The notes beneath the pieces are model-generated. The model was not told the DNA's origin. It worked only from the letters and a program-made list of their open reading frames with translations, and searched no databases. A DNA stretch of 5,588 nucleotides from JAHEDH01 sp965364515 (GTDB lineage: Bacteria; Actinomycetota; Acidimicrobiia; Spongiisociales; ZC4RG35). A program made the translations under genes and the position numbers. Position 1 is the stretch's first letter, and each line of letters begins with the position of its first letter. The stretch spans positions 1-5,588 of the forward strand of contig CBDTXZ010000195.1 in assembly GCA_965364515.1 (NCBI GenBank), read 5' to 3'. Shown here one piece after another: positions 1 to 5,143 of this stretch.

Positions 1-2
1 TC

Positions 3-155
3 TGGAGTCACCCGCTCGTGTCGTTGAAGGTGATCGGAGGCATCCACTGGGAGGCACTGAAACTGCTGGCGAAACGGGTGGGATTCCGCTCGAAGCCGGA
101 GCCCCCCGCCACACCAGTGACGCAGATACGGTTGAGCCAACGGAGCAACAGATGA
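3..155 (+). CDS. DUF1365 family protein, C-terminal fragment
   Basis: This is the last 50 residues of a protein whose start lies left of the window. The visible tail begins WSHPLVSLKVIGGIHWEALK and continues through a basic segment (LLAKRVGFRSKP) to a Pro-rich end. That is how DUF1365 proteins finish: a His-Pro, then an Ile-His/Tyr-Trp-x-Ala-Leu-x-Leu helix, then a Gly-Val/Phe-x-Phe-x-x-Lys-Pro end. Full-length members are usually about 250 residues, so roughly four fifths is missing here. The biochemical role of DUF1365 is not established. The family is regularly found between an FAD-dependent amine-oxidase-like protein and a cyclopropane-synthase-like methyltransferase, for example the Rv0449c-Rv0448c-Rv0447c order in Mycobacterium tuberculosis, which suggests a part in modifying unsaturated fatty acids. 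Its stop overlaps the next start as ATGA, implying translational coupling. The family call rests on this short tail plus the neighbour. Confidence 0.8.
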   Translation, partial: WSHPLVSLKVIGGIHWEALKLLAKRVGFRSKPEPPATPVTQIRLSQRSNR

Positions 156-1327
156 ACCAGAAGCTGGCGTCGAGACTCGTCGACGCAATCGCCGGAAGGA
201 TCGACCAGGGATCATTGCGTCTCACCCGTCCCGACGGCTCGACGGTCGACTTCGTCGGGACCCGTCCCGGGCCCGCCGCCGAGCTGACCATCGTCGATCA
301 TCGCGTCGAGCAGTCGTTGATACGCAATGGCGCAAGCGCTCTCGGCGAGGGATATGTGGAGGGATGGTGGACCACGCCCGATCTAGCCGAGTTTCTCACG
401 ATGGCCGCGATCAACCAGGACGCCTCGTTCTCGGGTGCGGTCGGGTCGGCGGTGAAGCGTGCGGTCTCTGCAGCGTGGAATGCCGTGAAGCCTTCTCGTC
501 GGGACGGCGGCGTGGACACCATGGCCGGGCACTACAACCTCGGAAACGAGTTCTACGAGTTGTGGCTGGATCCGACGATGACGTATTCGTCGGGGATCTT
601 CACGCACACGGACGATCTCGAGCAGGCGCAGCGGGCCAAGTACGAACGAATCGCGACCGCTGCCGGGCTCACCGCCGGATCGAGTGTTCTCGAGATCGGG
701 TGTGGCTGGGGCGGATTCGCCGAGTATGCCGCCGGGATGGGGGCCGAGGTCACCGGCTTGACAATCGCCGACGAGCAGCTCCGATATGCAGAGAAGCGGA
801 TGGCCGATGCAGGTCTCTCGGATTCGACCTCGTTCAAGTTGCTCGACTTCGCCGATGAACGCGGCCGCTACGACTCGGTGGTGTCGATCGAGATGATCGA
901 GTCCATCGATCAGGACCGCTGGCCTGCGCTGTTCGATGCCATCGCCGCCAACGTGCGTCCGGGAGGTCGCGCCGGCCTCCAGGCCATCGTCATCGACGAC
1001 GACATCTGGCAGACGTACCGGACCCGGAACGACTTCATTCGTGAGTACATCTTCCCGGGCGGAAGGGTGCCGCCACCGTCGCTGATCCACCGTCTGGCCG
1101 ACTCGGTCGGCCTCCACACGGTCGAGGTCGTCGACTTCGGGCCGTCGTACGCTCGGACCCTCTCGGCTTGGCTCGAACGGTTCGACGCGGCGTGGCCGCG
1201 AATTGCTCCACTCGGGTTTGACGACCGGTTCCGTAGGATGTGGAGGTACTACCTCGCCTATTGTGAGGCAGGATTCAACACCGGACGCATCTCCGTACAA
1301 CAGTGGGCGTTCGAGAAGGGAACATGA
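152..1327 (+). CDS. SAM-dependent fatty-acyl methyltransferase, cyclopropane-synthase family (UfaA1-like)
   Basis: A 391-residue protein expected to transfer a methyl or methylene group from S-adenosylmethionine to the double bond of a membrane phospholipid acyl chain. The N-terminal ~120 residues match the lipid-binding part of the family. The catalytic domain opens with HYNLGNEFYELWLD (127-140) and PTMTYSSG (141-148). SAM motif I is VLEIGCGWGG (179-188), followed by SIEMIES (245-251), DFIREYIFPGG (293-303) and YYLAYCEAGF (366-375). Against the E. coli enzyme, recalled from memory, Glu250, Ile279 and Tyr333 match bicarbonate-site residues, while the Cys is Ser147 and the His is Gln277. These differences fit the UfaA1-type branch, so the product may be a cyclopropane, a 10-methyl or a methylene fatty acid. 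The start ATG has GGAG at 142-145 and overlaps the DUF1365 stop. Family is certain; exact product is not. Confidence 0.93.
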   Translation: MNQKLASRLVDAIAGRIDQGSLRLTRPDGSTVDFVGTRPGPAAELTIVDHRVEQSLIRNGASALGEGYVEGWWTTPDLAEFLTMAAINQDASFSGAVGSAVKRAVSAAWNAVKPSRRDGGVDTMAGHYNLGNEFYELWLDPTMTYSSGIFTHTDDLEQAQRAKYERIATAAGLTAGSSVLEIGCGWGGFAEYAAGMGAEVTGLTIADEQLRYAEKRMADAGLSDSTSFKLLDFADERGRYDSVVSIEMIESIDQDRWPALFDAIAANVRPGGRAGLQAIVIDDDIWQTYRTRNDFIREYIFPGGRVPPPSLIHRLADSVGLHTVEVVDFGPSYARTLSAWLERFDAAWPRIAPLGFDDRFRRMWRYYLAYCEAGFNTGRISVQQWAFEKGT

Positions 1328-1331
1328 GCCC

Positions 1332-2222
1332 ATGGCATTTCAGGAGGACCTAGAGCTGCTCGAACTCGTCGAGCCGACGGTCGAGCGTCTCATCGCCGAG
1401 CACAAAGAGCGTCGAAAGCACTGGTACTTCCATGACCTCGTTCCTTGGGAACGCGGAGAGAGCTTCAAGGACAAGCCGTGGGAGGAGTCGCAAGCGACCA
1501 TCAACGAGCGAGCCCGAACCTCGCTCGTGCTCAACCTGCTGACCGAGGACAATCTTCCGTACTATCACGTGACTCTGGAGAAGTTCATGCCAGAGGGCTC
1601 GATCTGGCGCGAGTGGAACGGCCTGTGGACCGCCGAGGAAGGACAGCACTCGATTGCGATCCGCTCATACCTTCTCACGTCGAGGAATTGCGACCCCGTC
1701 GAGCTCGAGGACGACCGCATGGCGACGATGCAAGTCGGCTGGGAGCCGAAGTGGAGCAGGCCTGCCGAGTTGTTCGCCTACACGACCGCCCAGGAGCTCG
1801 CCACGCGTGTGTCGCATCGCAACGCAGGCAAGATCACCGACGACGAGGACGCCTTCGAGCTGATGCGAAACATCGCAGCCGACGAGAACCATCACTTCGT
1901 GTTCTATCGCGGCGTGATGACCGAGATGATGAAGGTCAAGCCGACGGCGGCTCTCGAGGGTCTGTGGAACGTCCTCGACAATTTCGACATGCCCGGCGTC
2001 GGCATCCCCGGTTTCCTTCGGCGCTCCATCGAGGTGGCTCGAGCAGGTGTCTACAACATGCGGATCCATCACGACAACGTCGTGCTGCCGCTCCTCAACT
2101 ACTGGTCGGTCGGTGAGATGACCGGCCTAGACAAGAAAGGCCAGGAGCTTCAGGACAAGATCATGTCGCTTCCAAGTCAGCTGATCCGCAAGGCGGAGCG
2201 ATTCGAGGCGAGGTTCGCCTGA
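1332..2222 (+). CDS. Acyl-ACP desaturase (soluble di-iron, ferritin-like fold)
   Basis: A 296-residue soluble desaturase that should use oxygen and reduced ferredoxin to put a cis double bond into a saturated acyl-ACP (family FA_desaturase_2, including plant stearoyl-ACP desaturase and mycobacterial DesA proteins). All six expected di-iron ligands are visible: Glu72 in TEDNLPYYH; Glu103 and His106 in WTAEEGQHS; Glu155 in AQELATRVSHRN; Glu185 and His188 in ADENHHF. No transmembrane helices are apparent. The start chosen is ATG 1332, four bases after the methyltransferase stop, with AAGGGA at 1316-1321. The frame stays open back to an ATG at 1203, but those extra 43 residues lie inside the methyltransferase gene and do not resemble the family. 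Operon position suggests it supplies the unsaturated chain that the methyltransferase modifies. The double-bond position and chain length cannot be read from sequence. Confidence 0.94.
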   Translation: MAFQEDLELLELVEPTVERLIAEHKERRKHWYFHDLVPWERGESFKDKPWEESQATINERARTSLVLNLLTEDNLPYYHVTLEKFMPEGSIWREWNGLWTAEEGQHSIAIRSYLLTSRNCDPVELEDDRMATMQVGWEPKWSRPAELFAYTTAQELATRVSHRNAGKITDDEDAFELMRNIAADENHHFVFYRGVMTEMMKVKPTAALEGLWNVLDNFDMPGVGIPGFLRRSIEVARAGVYNMRIHHDNVVLPLLNYWSVGEMTGLDKKGQELQDKIMSLPSQLIRKAERFEARFA

Positions 2223-2224
2223 GC

Positions 2225-2740
2225 GTGCGCCGGGGGACTGCCTTGGTGCTCGCCCTCGTCGTCACCGCTTGCACCGACGGCGTCGCCGACGTCACGACGA
2301 CGGCCGCCCCGCCGACCACGGCCGAACCGACCACCACCACCATCGAGCGTCTGGTCGACTGTCCGGCCCCGTCCTACGAGATCTCCTCGTTCCCTTCCGG
2401 GATCTCCTCCGAACAGGTCCCGGTCGCGGATCTGCCGTTCGACGACTACACCATCGTTCCGGGCAGTTCCTCTCAGATCTGGCTCGCCGACGACGGAGCA
2501 CTCGCAATGGCGCTCATCCGGGGCGCGCTTCCCCCAGAGCAGTGGCCGGGTGAGCGTGGTGAGGTCTCCATCGACGGCGCCCGCGGCGTCGTTGGCCCCT
2601 TCGAGGACGGAACATGGGTGGCGGCGTGGTTCGAGGCACCGGGGGAGCGCTGCGACCAGTACACCCTCGTCTTCTATCCCCCCGTCGATCCGCTCGAAGT
2701 GCAGTCGACGATCGAGTCGTTGGACCGAACGGCCGGCTGA
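2225..2740 (+). CDS. Small secreted lipoprotein of unknown function
   Basis: A 171-residue protein I cannot assign to a named family. It starts with two arginines and a short hydrophobic stretch ending VVTAC, a plausible lipobox with Cys16 as the lipid-modified residue. A Thr/Pro/Ala-rich linker follows (about 24-39), typical of actinobacterial lipoproteins tethered outside the membrane. The mature domain (about 44-168) has two cysteines, Cys46 and Cys143, that could form one disulfide, and an acidic, aromatic composition with IWLADDG (85-91) and TWVAAWFE (130-137). The GTG start lies two bases after the desaturase stop and gives the positively charged n-region; a purine-rich GAGGCGAGG around 2205-2213 may serve as ribosome binding site. 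The start codon is the least sure part. Position suggests co-transcription with the lipid genes, but nothing in the protein proves a lipid-related job. Confidence 0.75.
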   Translation: MRRGTALVLALVVTACTDGVADVTTTAAPPTTAEPTTTTIERLVDCPAPSYEISSFPSGISSEQVPVADLPFDDYTIVPGSSSQIWLADDGALAMALIRGALPPEQWPGERGEVSIDGARGVVGPFEDGTWVAAWFEAPGERCDQYTLVFYPPVDPLEVQSTIESLDRTAG

Positions 2741-2760
2741 ACACAGCCGTCACACGACGG
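2734..2760 (+). terminator. Possible weak terminator hairpins after the lipoprotein gene
   Basis: Two overlapping small inverted repeats sit at and just after the lipoprotein stop: CGGCT / AGCCG (2734-2738 with 2745-2749) and CCGTC / GACGG (2747-2751 with 2756-2760, four-base loop). They share bases, so only one can form at a time. The second is followed by a pyrimidine-rich stretch with a few T's but no real T-tract. Five-base stems occur often by chance in GC-rich DNA, so this is a weak call. Confidence 0.25.
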
Positions 2761-2776
2761 GTCTTCTGTCACTGTC

Positions 2777-2793
2777 CAGACATCTCTTGTCTG
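2777..2793. repeat. Inverted repeat, 6-bp arms, in the leader of the PspC operon
   Basis: CAGACA (2777-2782) and TGTCTG (2788-2793) are perfect reverse complements around a five-base spacer. It is the first of two inverted repeats placed directly upstream of the PspC gene. The right arm contains TGTCT, which could instead pair with AGACA at 2804-2808, so the two repeats could form competing structures in RNA. It could equally be a half of a regulator site, or chance. Confidence 0.4.
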
Positions 2794-2795
2794 CG

Positions 2796-2801
2796 TAGGT
2801 T
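2796..2801 (+). promoter_or_regulatory. Candidate -10 element for the PspC/LiaF operon
   Basis: TAGGTT fits the actinobacterial TANNNT -10 pattern. It lies 28 bases before the TTG start, so transcription would begin near 2808 and leave a short leader. The hexamer 17 bases upstream (TGTCCA, 2773-2778) is a poor -35 match. The neighbouring inverted repeat at 2797-2818 overlaps this element, which would suit a repressor site. This is a pattern match only. Confidence 0.25.
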
Positions 2802-2818
2802 CGAGACAGGTCGAACCT
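2797..2818. promoter_or_regulatory. Perfect inverted repeat before the PspC gene (possible operator or RNA hairpin)
   Basis: AGGTTCGA (2797-2804) and TCGAACCT (2811-2818) are perfect 8-bp reverse complements around the six-base spacer GACAGG. The right arm ends one base before the GGAGG ribosome binding site at 2819-2823. As DNA it has the size and symmetry of a dimeric regulator's operator and would cover a candidate -10. As RNA it would form a hairpin beside the ribosome binding site and could affect translation. It is unlikely to be a terminator because there is no T-tract and translation starts immediately after. Confidence 0.5.
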
Positions 2819-2823
2819 GGAGG
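2819..2823 (+). promoter_or_regulatory. Strong ribosome binding site fixing a TTG start
   Basis: GGAGG stands six bases before TTG 2830. This decides the start of the PspC gene. The same frame is open back to an ATG at 2614, inside the lipoprotein gene, but that start has no comparable site and would add a sequence unlike the family. Confidence 0.75.
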
Positions 2824-2829
2824 TGTGGC

Positions 2830-3261
2830 TTGACCAGCCAAGAAACCAGAGCCTCTCGCGACGTGGTGGACACGCCTGCCCGCCTGAGGCGTTCGCAGAG
2901 CGACAAGGTGTTCGCAGGCGTGTGTGGGGGTCTCGGTGAATACTTCGGGGTCGACCCGGTGTGGTTCCGAGTTGCGTTCGTTGCGCTCGTCTTCGCAGGC
3001 GCGGGTGGCGGAGCGATCCTGTACATCATCGCCTGGATCGCAATCCCCGAGCGGGCTCCGGACGAGGAGCCCCGAACTGCACCCCGCCACGCCGAGACTC
3101 GCGGATCGGTCATCGTGGGTGTCGCGCTCATCGCGATCGGAGCGATCGCGCTCATCAACATCGCAGTCCCGTGGGTCGACAACCTGTTCTGGCCCGGTGT
3201 GCTGATGGCGCTCGGGGCTGCGCTCATCTGGGGAGGTGGTTCACGTGACGATGGTCGATGA
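2830..3261 (+). CDS. PspC-domain membrane protein
   Basis: A 143-residue inner-membrane protein. After an 18-residue polar N-terminus comes a textbook PspC domain (about 19-75): LRRSQSDKVFAGVCGGLGEYFGVDPVWFRV, followed by a transmembrane segment with a Gly-rich middle and ending YIIAWIAIPE. PspC proteins sense or transmit envelope stress; in actinobacteria they often sit beside or are fused to LiaF-like modules. A charged linker (about 75-92) leads to a second membrane part (about 93-136) with two more hydrophobic helices joined by a short loop containing a Trp-Pro. The TTG start is chosen from the GGAGG at 2819-2823; GTG 2863 is a less likely alternative. The gene overlaps the next by 17 bases, so the products are probably made together. 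No PspA, LiaS/LiaR or sigma factor gene is in view, so the signalling partner is unknown. Confidence 0.88.
   Translation: MTSQETRASRDVVDTPARLRRSQSDKVFAGVCGGLGEYFGVDPVWFRVAFVALVFAGAGGGAILYIIAWIAIPERAPDEEPRTAPRHAETRGSVIVGVALIAIGAIALINIAVPWVDNLFWPGVLMALGAALIWGGGSRDDGR
3231..3236 (+). promoter_or_regulatory. Ribosome binding site deciding the LiaF-like start
   Basis: GGGAGG lies eight bases before GTG 3245, a usual spacing. GTG 3236 overlaps the site itself, and ATG 3251 would be fourteen bases away, so GTG 3245 is preferred. Confidence 0.55.
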
Positions 3262-3883
3262 ACGAAAAGAGGTGACTGACCAGCGGCCGGCTGGGACTCC
3301 GTCCGGTGGCCGGCTGGCGCTCGGCGCACTCCTCGTTGTCGTCGGCGCCGTTTGGCTCGCCGACAGGGTGGGATGGTTCGACATCGACGCCTCGCTCGTG
3401 CTCCCGCTCCTCCTCACGGCTGTCGGAATCGTGCTCGTCGTTCTCTCCTTCGAGGGTGAGCATCCTGGCATGGTCACATTCGGGATCATTCTGATGGTTC
3501 TCACACTGCTCGCGTCTGTCGCCCCGACTCGGGGATTCACCGGAGGGGTGGGCGAGCGGAGGTATGAGCCGACGACGATGTCCGCGATCGATTCGCCTTA
3601 CCGGCTCGGCATCGGTTCGATGCGTCTCGATCTGCGAGACGTGGCCGTGGAAGGCAGGGTCGAGGTCGAAGCAGACGTCGGCATGGGTGATCTGCTCGTG
3701 ATCGTTCCGGACGATGTGGCAGTCGACGTTCAGGCTCGATCGGGCGCCGGCGAGGTGCGTCTGTTCGGCGAGCGGACCGAGGGTGTGGACGTGGAGGACA
3801 CGTTCGTCAGCCCCGGCTCGTCGCAAGATGTGCTGGTGATCGATGCCGGGGTGTTCCTGGGTCAGGTGGAGGTGCGACGATGA
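3245..3883 (+). CDS. LiaF-like cell-envelope stress membrane protein
   Basis: A 212-residue protein with an N-terminal membrane part and a C-terminal soluble domain, the layout of LiaF/VraT-like proteins that modulate cell-wall-stress signalling. Three hydrophobic helices lie at about 23-39, 51-68 and 75-92. A linker with basic residues follows (GERRYEP), then a repetitive beta-rich domain (about 112-212) with recurring Gly-x-Gly turns: YRLGIGSMRLDL, ADVGMGDLLVIVP, ARSGAGEVRLFGER and a final DAGVFLGQVEVRR. Such strings of short strands ending in a Gly-x-(V/I)-x-V motif match the DUF2154/LiaF C-terminal type. Starting at GTG 3236 or ATG 3251 would change only the first few residues. It overlaps the PspC gene at its start and the next gene at its stop (ATGA). 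In Firmicutes LiaF inhibits the LiaS kinase; whether that applies here is unknown, because no kinase is in the window. Confidence 0.85.
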   Translation: MTMVDERKEVTDQRPAGTPSGGRLALGALLVVVGAVWLADRVGWFDIDASLVLPLLLTAVGIVLVVLSFEGEHPGMVTFGIILMVLTLLASVAPTRGFTGGVGERRYEPTTMSAIDSPYRLGIGSMRLDLRDVAVEGRVEVEADVGMGDLLVIVPDDVAVDVQARSGAGEVRLFGERTEGVDVEDTFVSPGSSQDVLVIDAGVFLGQVEVRR

Positions 3884-4089
3884 TCGATCGTATCCATGTT
3901 CCGACCTTCGTCTGGGGGGTCGTGTTCACGGTGTTCGGGATCGTGTTCAGTCTCGAGGCGGCAGAAGTCTGGGAGTTCACCTTCGGTGACCTCCGCTATG
4001 CAGGCCCGCTCGTCCTCGTGGCAATCGGCGTGATCATGGTGCTCACGGCGAGGCGCCCAACGCGACGCACGGACGTCCCCGGAACCTGA
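3880..4089 (+). CDS. Small two-helix membrane protein of the PspC/LiaF operon
   Basis: A 69-residue protein with two predicted membrane helices (about 10-26 and 41-56), a loop with acidic and aromatic residues between them (EAAEVWEFTFGDLRY), and a basic C-terminal tail (ARRPTRRTD). The pattern Gly-hydrophobic-Gly, short loop, Gly-Pro-Leu-hydrophobic-Gly-hydrophobic resembles the paired-helix membrane unit found at the N-terminus of LiaF-like proteins, but here it stands alone. The ATG overlaps the upstream stop (ATGA) and has GGAGG at 3868-3872, seven bases away, so I regard it as a real gene despite its size. It is probably an accessory or assembly partner of the PspC and LiaF-like proteins. 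The function is not known. Confidence 0.8.
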   Translation: MIDRIHVPTFVWGVVFTVFGIVFSLEAAEVWEFTFGDLRYAGPLVLVAIGVIMVLTARRPTRRTDVPGT

Positions 4090-4105
4090 TCAGCCCGCAC
4101 ACACG

Positions 4106-4141
4106 GAATGCGCCGGGCGGCACGTGCCGCCCGGCGCATTC
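4106..4141. terminator. Perfect 36-bp palindrome, probable bidirectional terminator
   Basis: The left arm GAATGCGCCGGGCGGCAC (4106-4123) is the exact reverse complement of 4124-4141, with no spacer; the centre is CACGTG. It lies 17 bases after the stop of the small membrane protein and 42 bases from the stop of the convergent stomatin gene, where a shared terminator is expected. The stem is very GC-rich, but no T-tract follows on either strand, so it would work as an intrinsic terminator of the T-less type or as a 3'-end protecting hairpin. A protein-binding palindrome is a less likely alternative. Confidence 0.75.
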
Positions 4142-4163
4142 GCGTCCTTCGGTTCGCGACGCG
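4141..4163. repeat. Secondary inverted repeat beside the palindrome
   Basis: CGCGTC (4141-4146) pairs with GACGCG (4158-4163) across an eleven-base spacer. It abuts the large palindrome and may add to the 3'-end structure of either transcript, but six GC-rich base pairs could be chance. Confidence 0.3.
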
Positions 4164-4167
4164 TCGA

Positions 4168-4186
4168 TGAACCGGTCTCGGGTTCA
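4168..4186. repeat. Inverted repeat spanning the stomatin stop codon
   Basis: TGAACC (4168-4173) and GGTTCA (4181-4186) are perfect reverse complements around a seven-base spacer. The right arm contains the stomatin stop codon on the minus strand. It could be part of the minus-strand 3'-end structure; its significance is uncertain. Confidence 0.35.
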
Positions 4187-5113
4187 GCGCTCTGCGGGAG
4201 CTCCTCCGTTGACGCCGTTGAACAGTTCACCGATGGCGGCGACACTGCCCAGCACCCCGCTCGTGTCGAGCGGGAGGAACACCTTTGTGGCGTTGCCGTC
4301 GGCGATGCCCTGGAGCGCCTCGAGGTACCTGATGGCGATCAGGTCAGGTGTGGGATCACCATTGTGGATGGCAGCGAAGACTCGCTCGATCGCCTGACCC
4401 TCACCTTCGGCCACGGTCAGCTTCTGATACTGCTCTGCGTCGGCCACTTCCTTGATGGCTTCCGCCTGACCCTTGGCCTCGAGCACGTTGGACTCGCGTA
4501 CGCCCTCCGCCTTGAGGATGGCGGCGCGCTTCTCGCCTTCTGCCTCGGTGACGGCAGCGCGGCGATCGCGCTCGGCCTTCATCTGGCGGTGCATGGCCTC
4601 TGTGACGTCGGCAGGCGGTTCGATGCGCTGAATCTCGACGCGGACCACCCGGGTACCCCACTTGTCCGTGGCGTCGTCGAGGATCTGGCGGAGCTTGGAG
4701 TTGATGACCTCGCGTGAGGTCAACGCCGAGTCGAGGTCGAGGTCACCGACCACGTTCCTCAAGTTGGTTTGAGCGAGCTTGGTCACGGCCAGGATGAAGT
4801 TGCCGACGTTGTACTTGAGCTTCACAGGATCGGTCGGCTCGTAGTAGATGACGGCGTCGACCGTCACCGCCACGTTGTCCTTGGTGATGACCTCCTGTGG
4901 CGGCACGTCGACGACCTGCTCACGCATGTCGACCTTCTCGAGTCGTTTGACGAAGGGGATGACCCAACGGAGACCGGACTCGACGGTCTTCTCGTAACGA
5001 CCTAGGAACTCGATGAGGCCGCGCTCGAACGGCCGGACGATCCGAAACCCGGTGGCTGCCACCAGGATCGCCGCCACGGCAACGACGAACAGCAAGACGA
5101 TGAACGCCTCCAT
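4184..5113 (-). CDS. Stomatin-like SPFH/band-7 membrane scaffold protein
   Basis: A 309-residue slipin/stomatin-type protein, related to E. coli QmcA. An N-terminal membrane anchor (about 3-21) precedes the SPFH domain (about 22-170), with RIVRPFERGLIEFLGRY (24-40), the hallmark VDVPPQEVITKDNVAVTVDA (68-87), and AQTNLRNVVGDLDLDSAL (114-131). A long alanine- and glutamate-rich helix follows (about 171-248), with recurring AEGE/AEG units that should form a coiled coil for oligomerisation. The C-terminal part (about 255-300) is hydrophobic and Gly-rich, as in other members. These proteins build ring-like assemblies that organise membrane domains or hold membrane proteases. The start is supported by AAGGAGA at 5122-5128, eight bases upstream on the minus strand. 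It lies 30 bases downstream of the NfeD gene, its usual partner. Confidence 0.95.
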   Translation of the reverse strand: MEAFIVLLFVVAVAAILVAATGFRIVRPFERGLIEFLGRYEKTVESGLRWVIPFVKRLEKVDMREQVVDVPPQEVITKDNVAVTVDAVIYYEPTDPVKLKYNVGNFILAVTKLAQTNLRNVVGDLDLDSALTSREVINSKLRQILDDATDKWGTRVVRVEIQRIEPPADVTEAMHRQMKAERDRRAAVTEAEGEKRAAILKAEGVRESNVLEAKGQAEAIKEVADAEQYQKLTVAEGEGQAIERVFAAIHNGDPTPDLIAIRYLEALQGIADGNATKVFLPLDTSGVLGSVAAIGELFNGVNGGAPAER

Positions 5114-5121
5114 GTGTTGTT

Positions 5122-5128
5122 TCTCCTT
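5122..5128 (-). promoter_or_regulatory. Ribosome binding site of the stomatin gene
   Basis: Read on the minus strand this is AAGGAGA, a near-perfect Shine-Dalgarno eight bases before the ATG. It supports that start and indicates independent translation initiation inside the NfeD-stomatin operon. Confidence 0.75.
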
Positions 5129-5143
5129 TGTTCGATTGCTTGT

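Noticed and set aside
1203..1331. Longer start for the desaturase at ATG 1203
   Set aside because: The extra 43 residues lie within the methyltransferase coding region and do not resemble the family; ATG 1332 has a binding site and the usual start position.
383..1333. Long open frame on the minus strand, opposite the methyltransferase (about 316 codons)
   Set aside because: It is the antisense shadow of a GC-rich gene with clear family motifs. Its translation is rich in Arg, Pro and His, has no recognisable domain, and lacks a convincing ribosome binding site.
1445..2116. Plus-strand frame inside the desaturase gene (about 223 codons)
   Set aside because: Arg-rich, low-complexity translation in the wrong frame of a gene whose di-iron motifs are all intact in the main frame.
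2284..2343. Short repetitive ACG/ACC-rich stretch as a possible microsatellite or phase-variable tract
   Set aside because: It encodes the Thr/Pro linker of the lipoprotein; the repeats are imperfect and no slippage-prone run is present.
3224..3826. Minus-strand frame opposite the LiaF-like gene (about 200 codons)
   Set aside because: Antisense to a protein with clear helices and a beta-repeat domain; the translation is His/Arg/Glu-rich without family features.
4124..4717. Plus-strand frame opposite the stomatin gene, starting inside the palindrome
   Set aside because: It runs through the probable terminator and is antisense to a textbook SPFH protein; it has no family resemblance.
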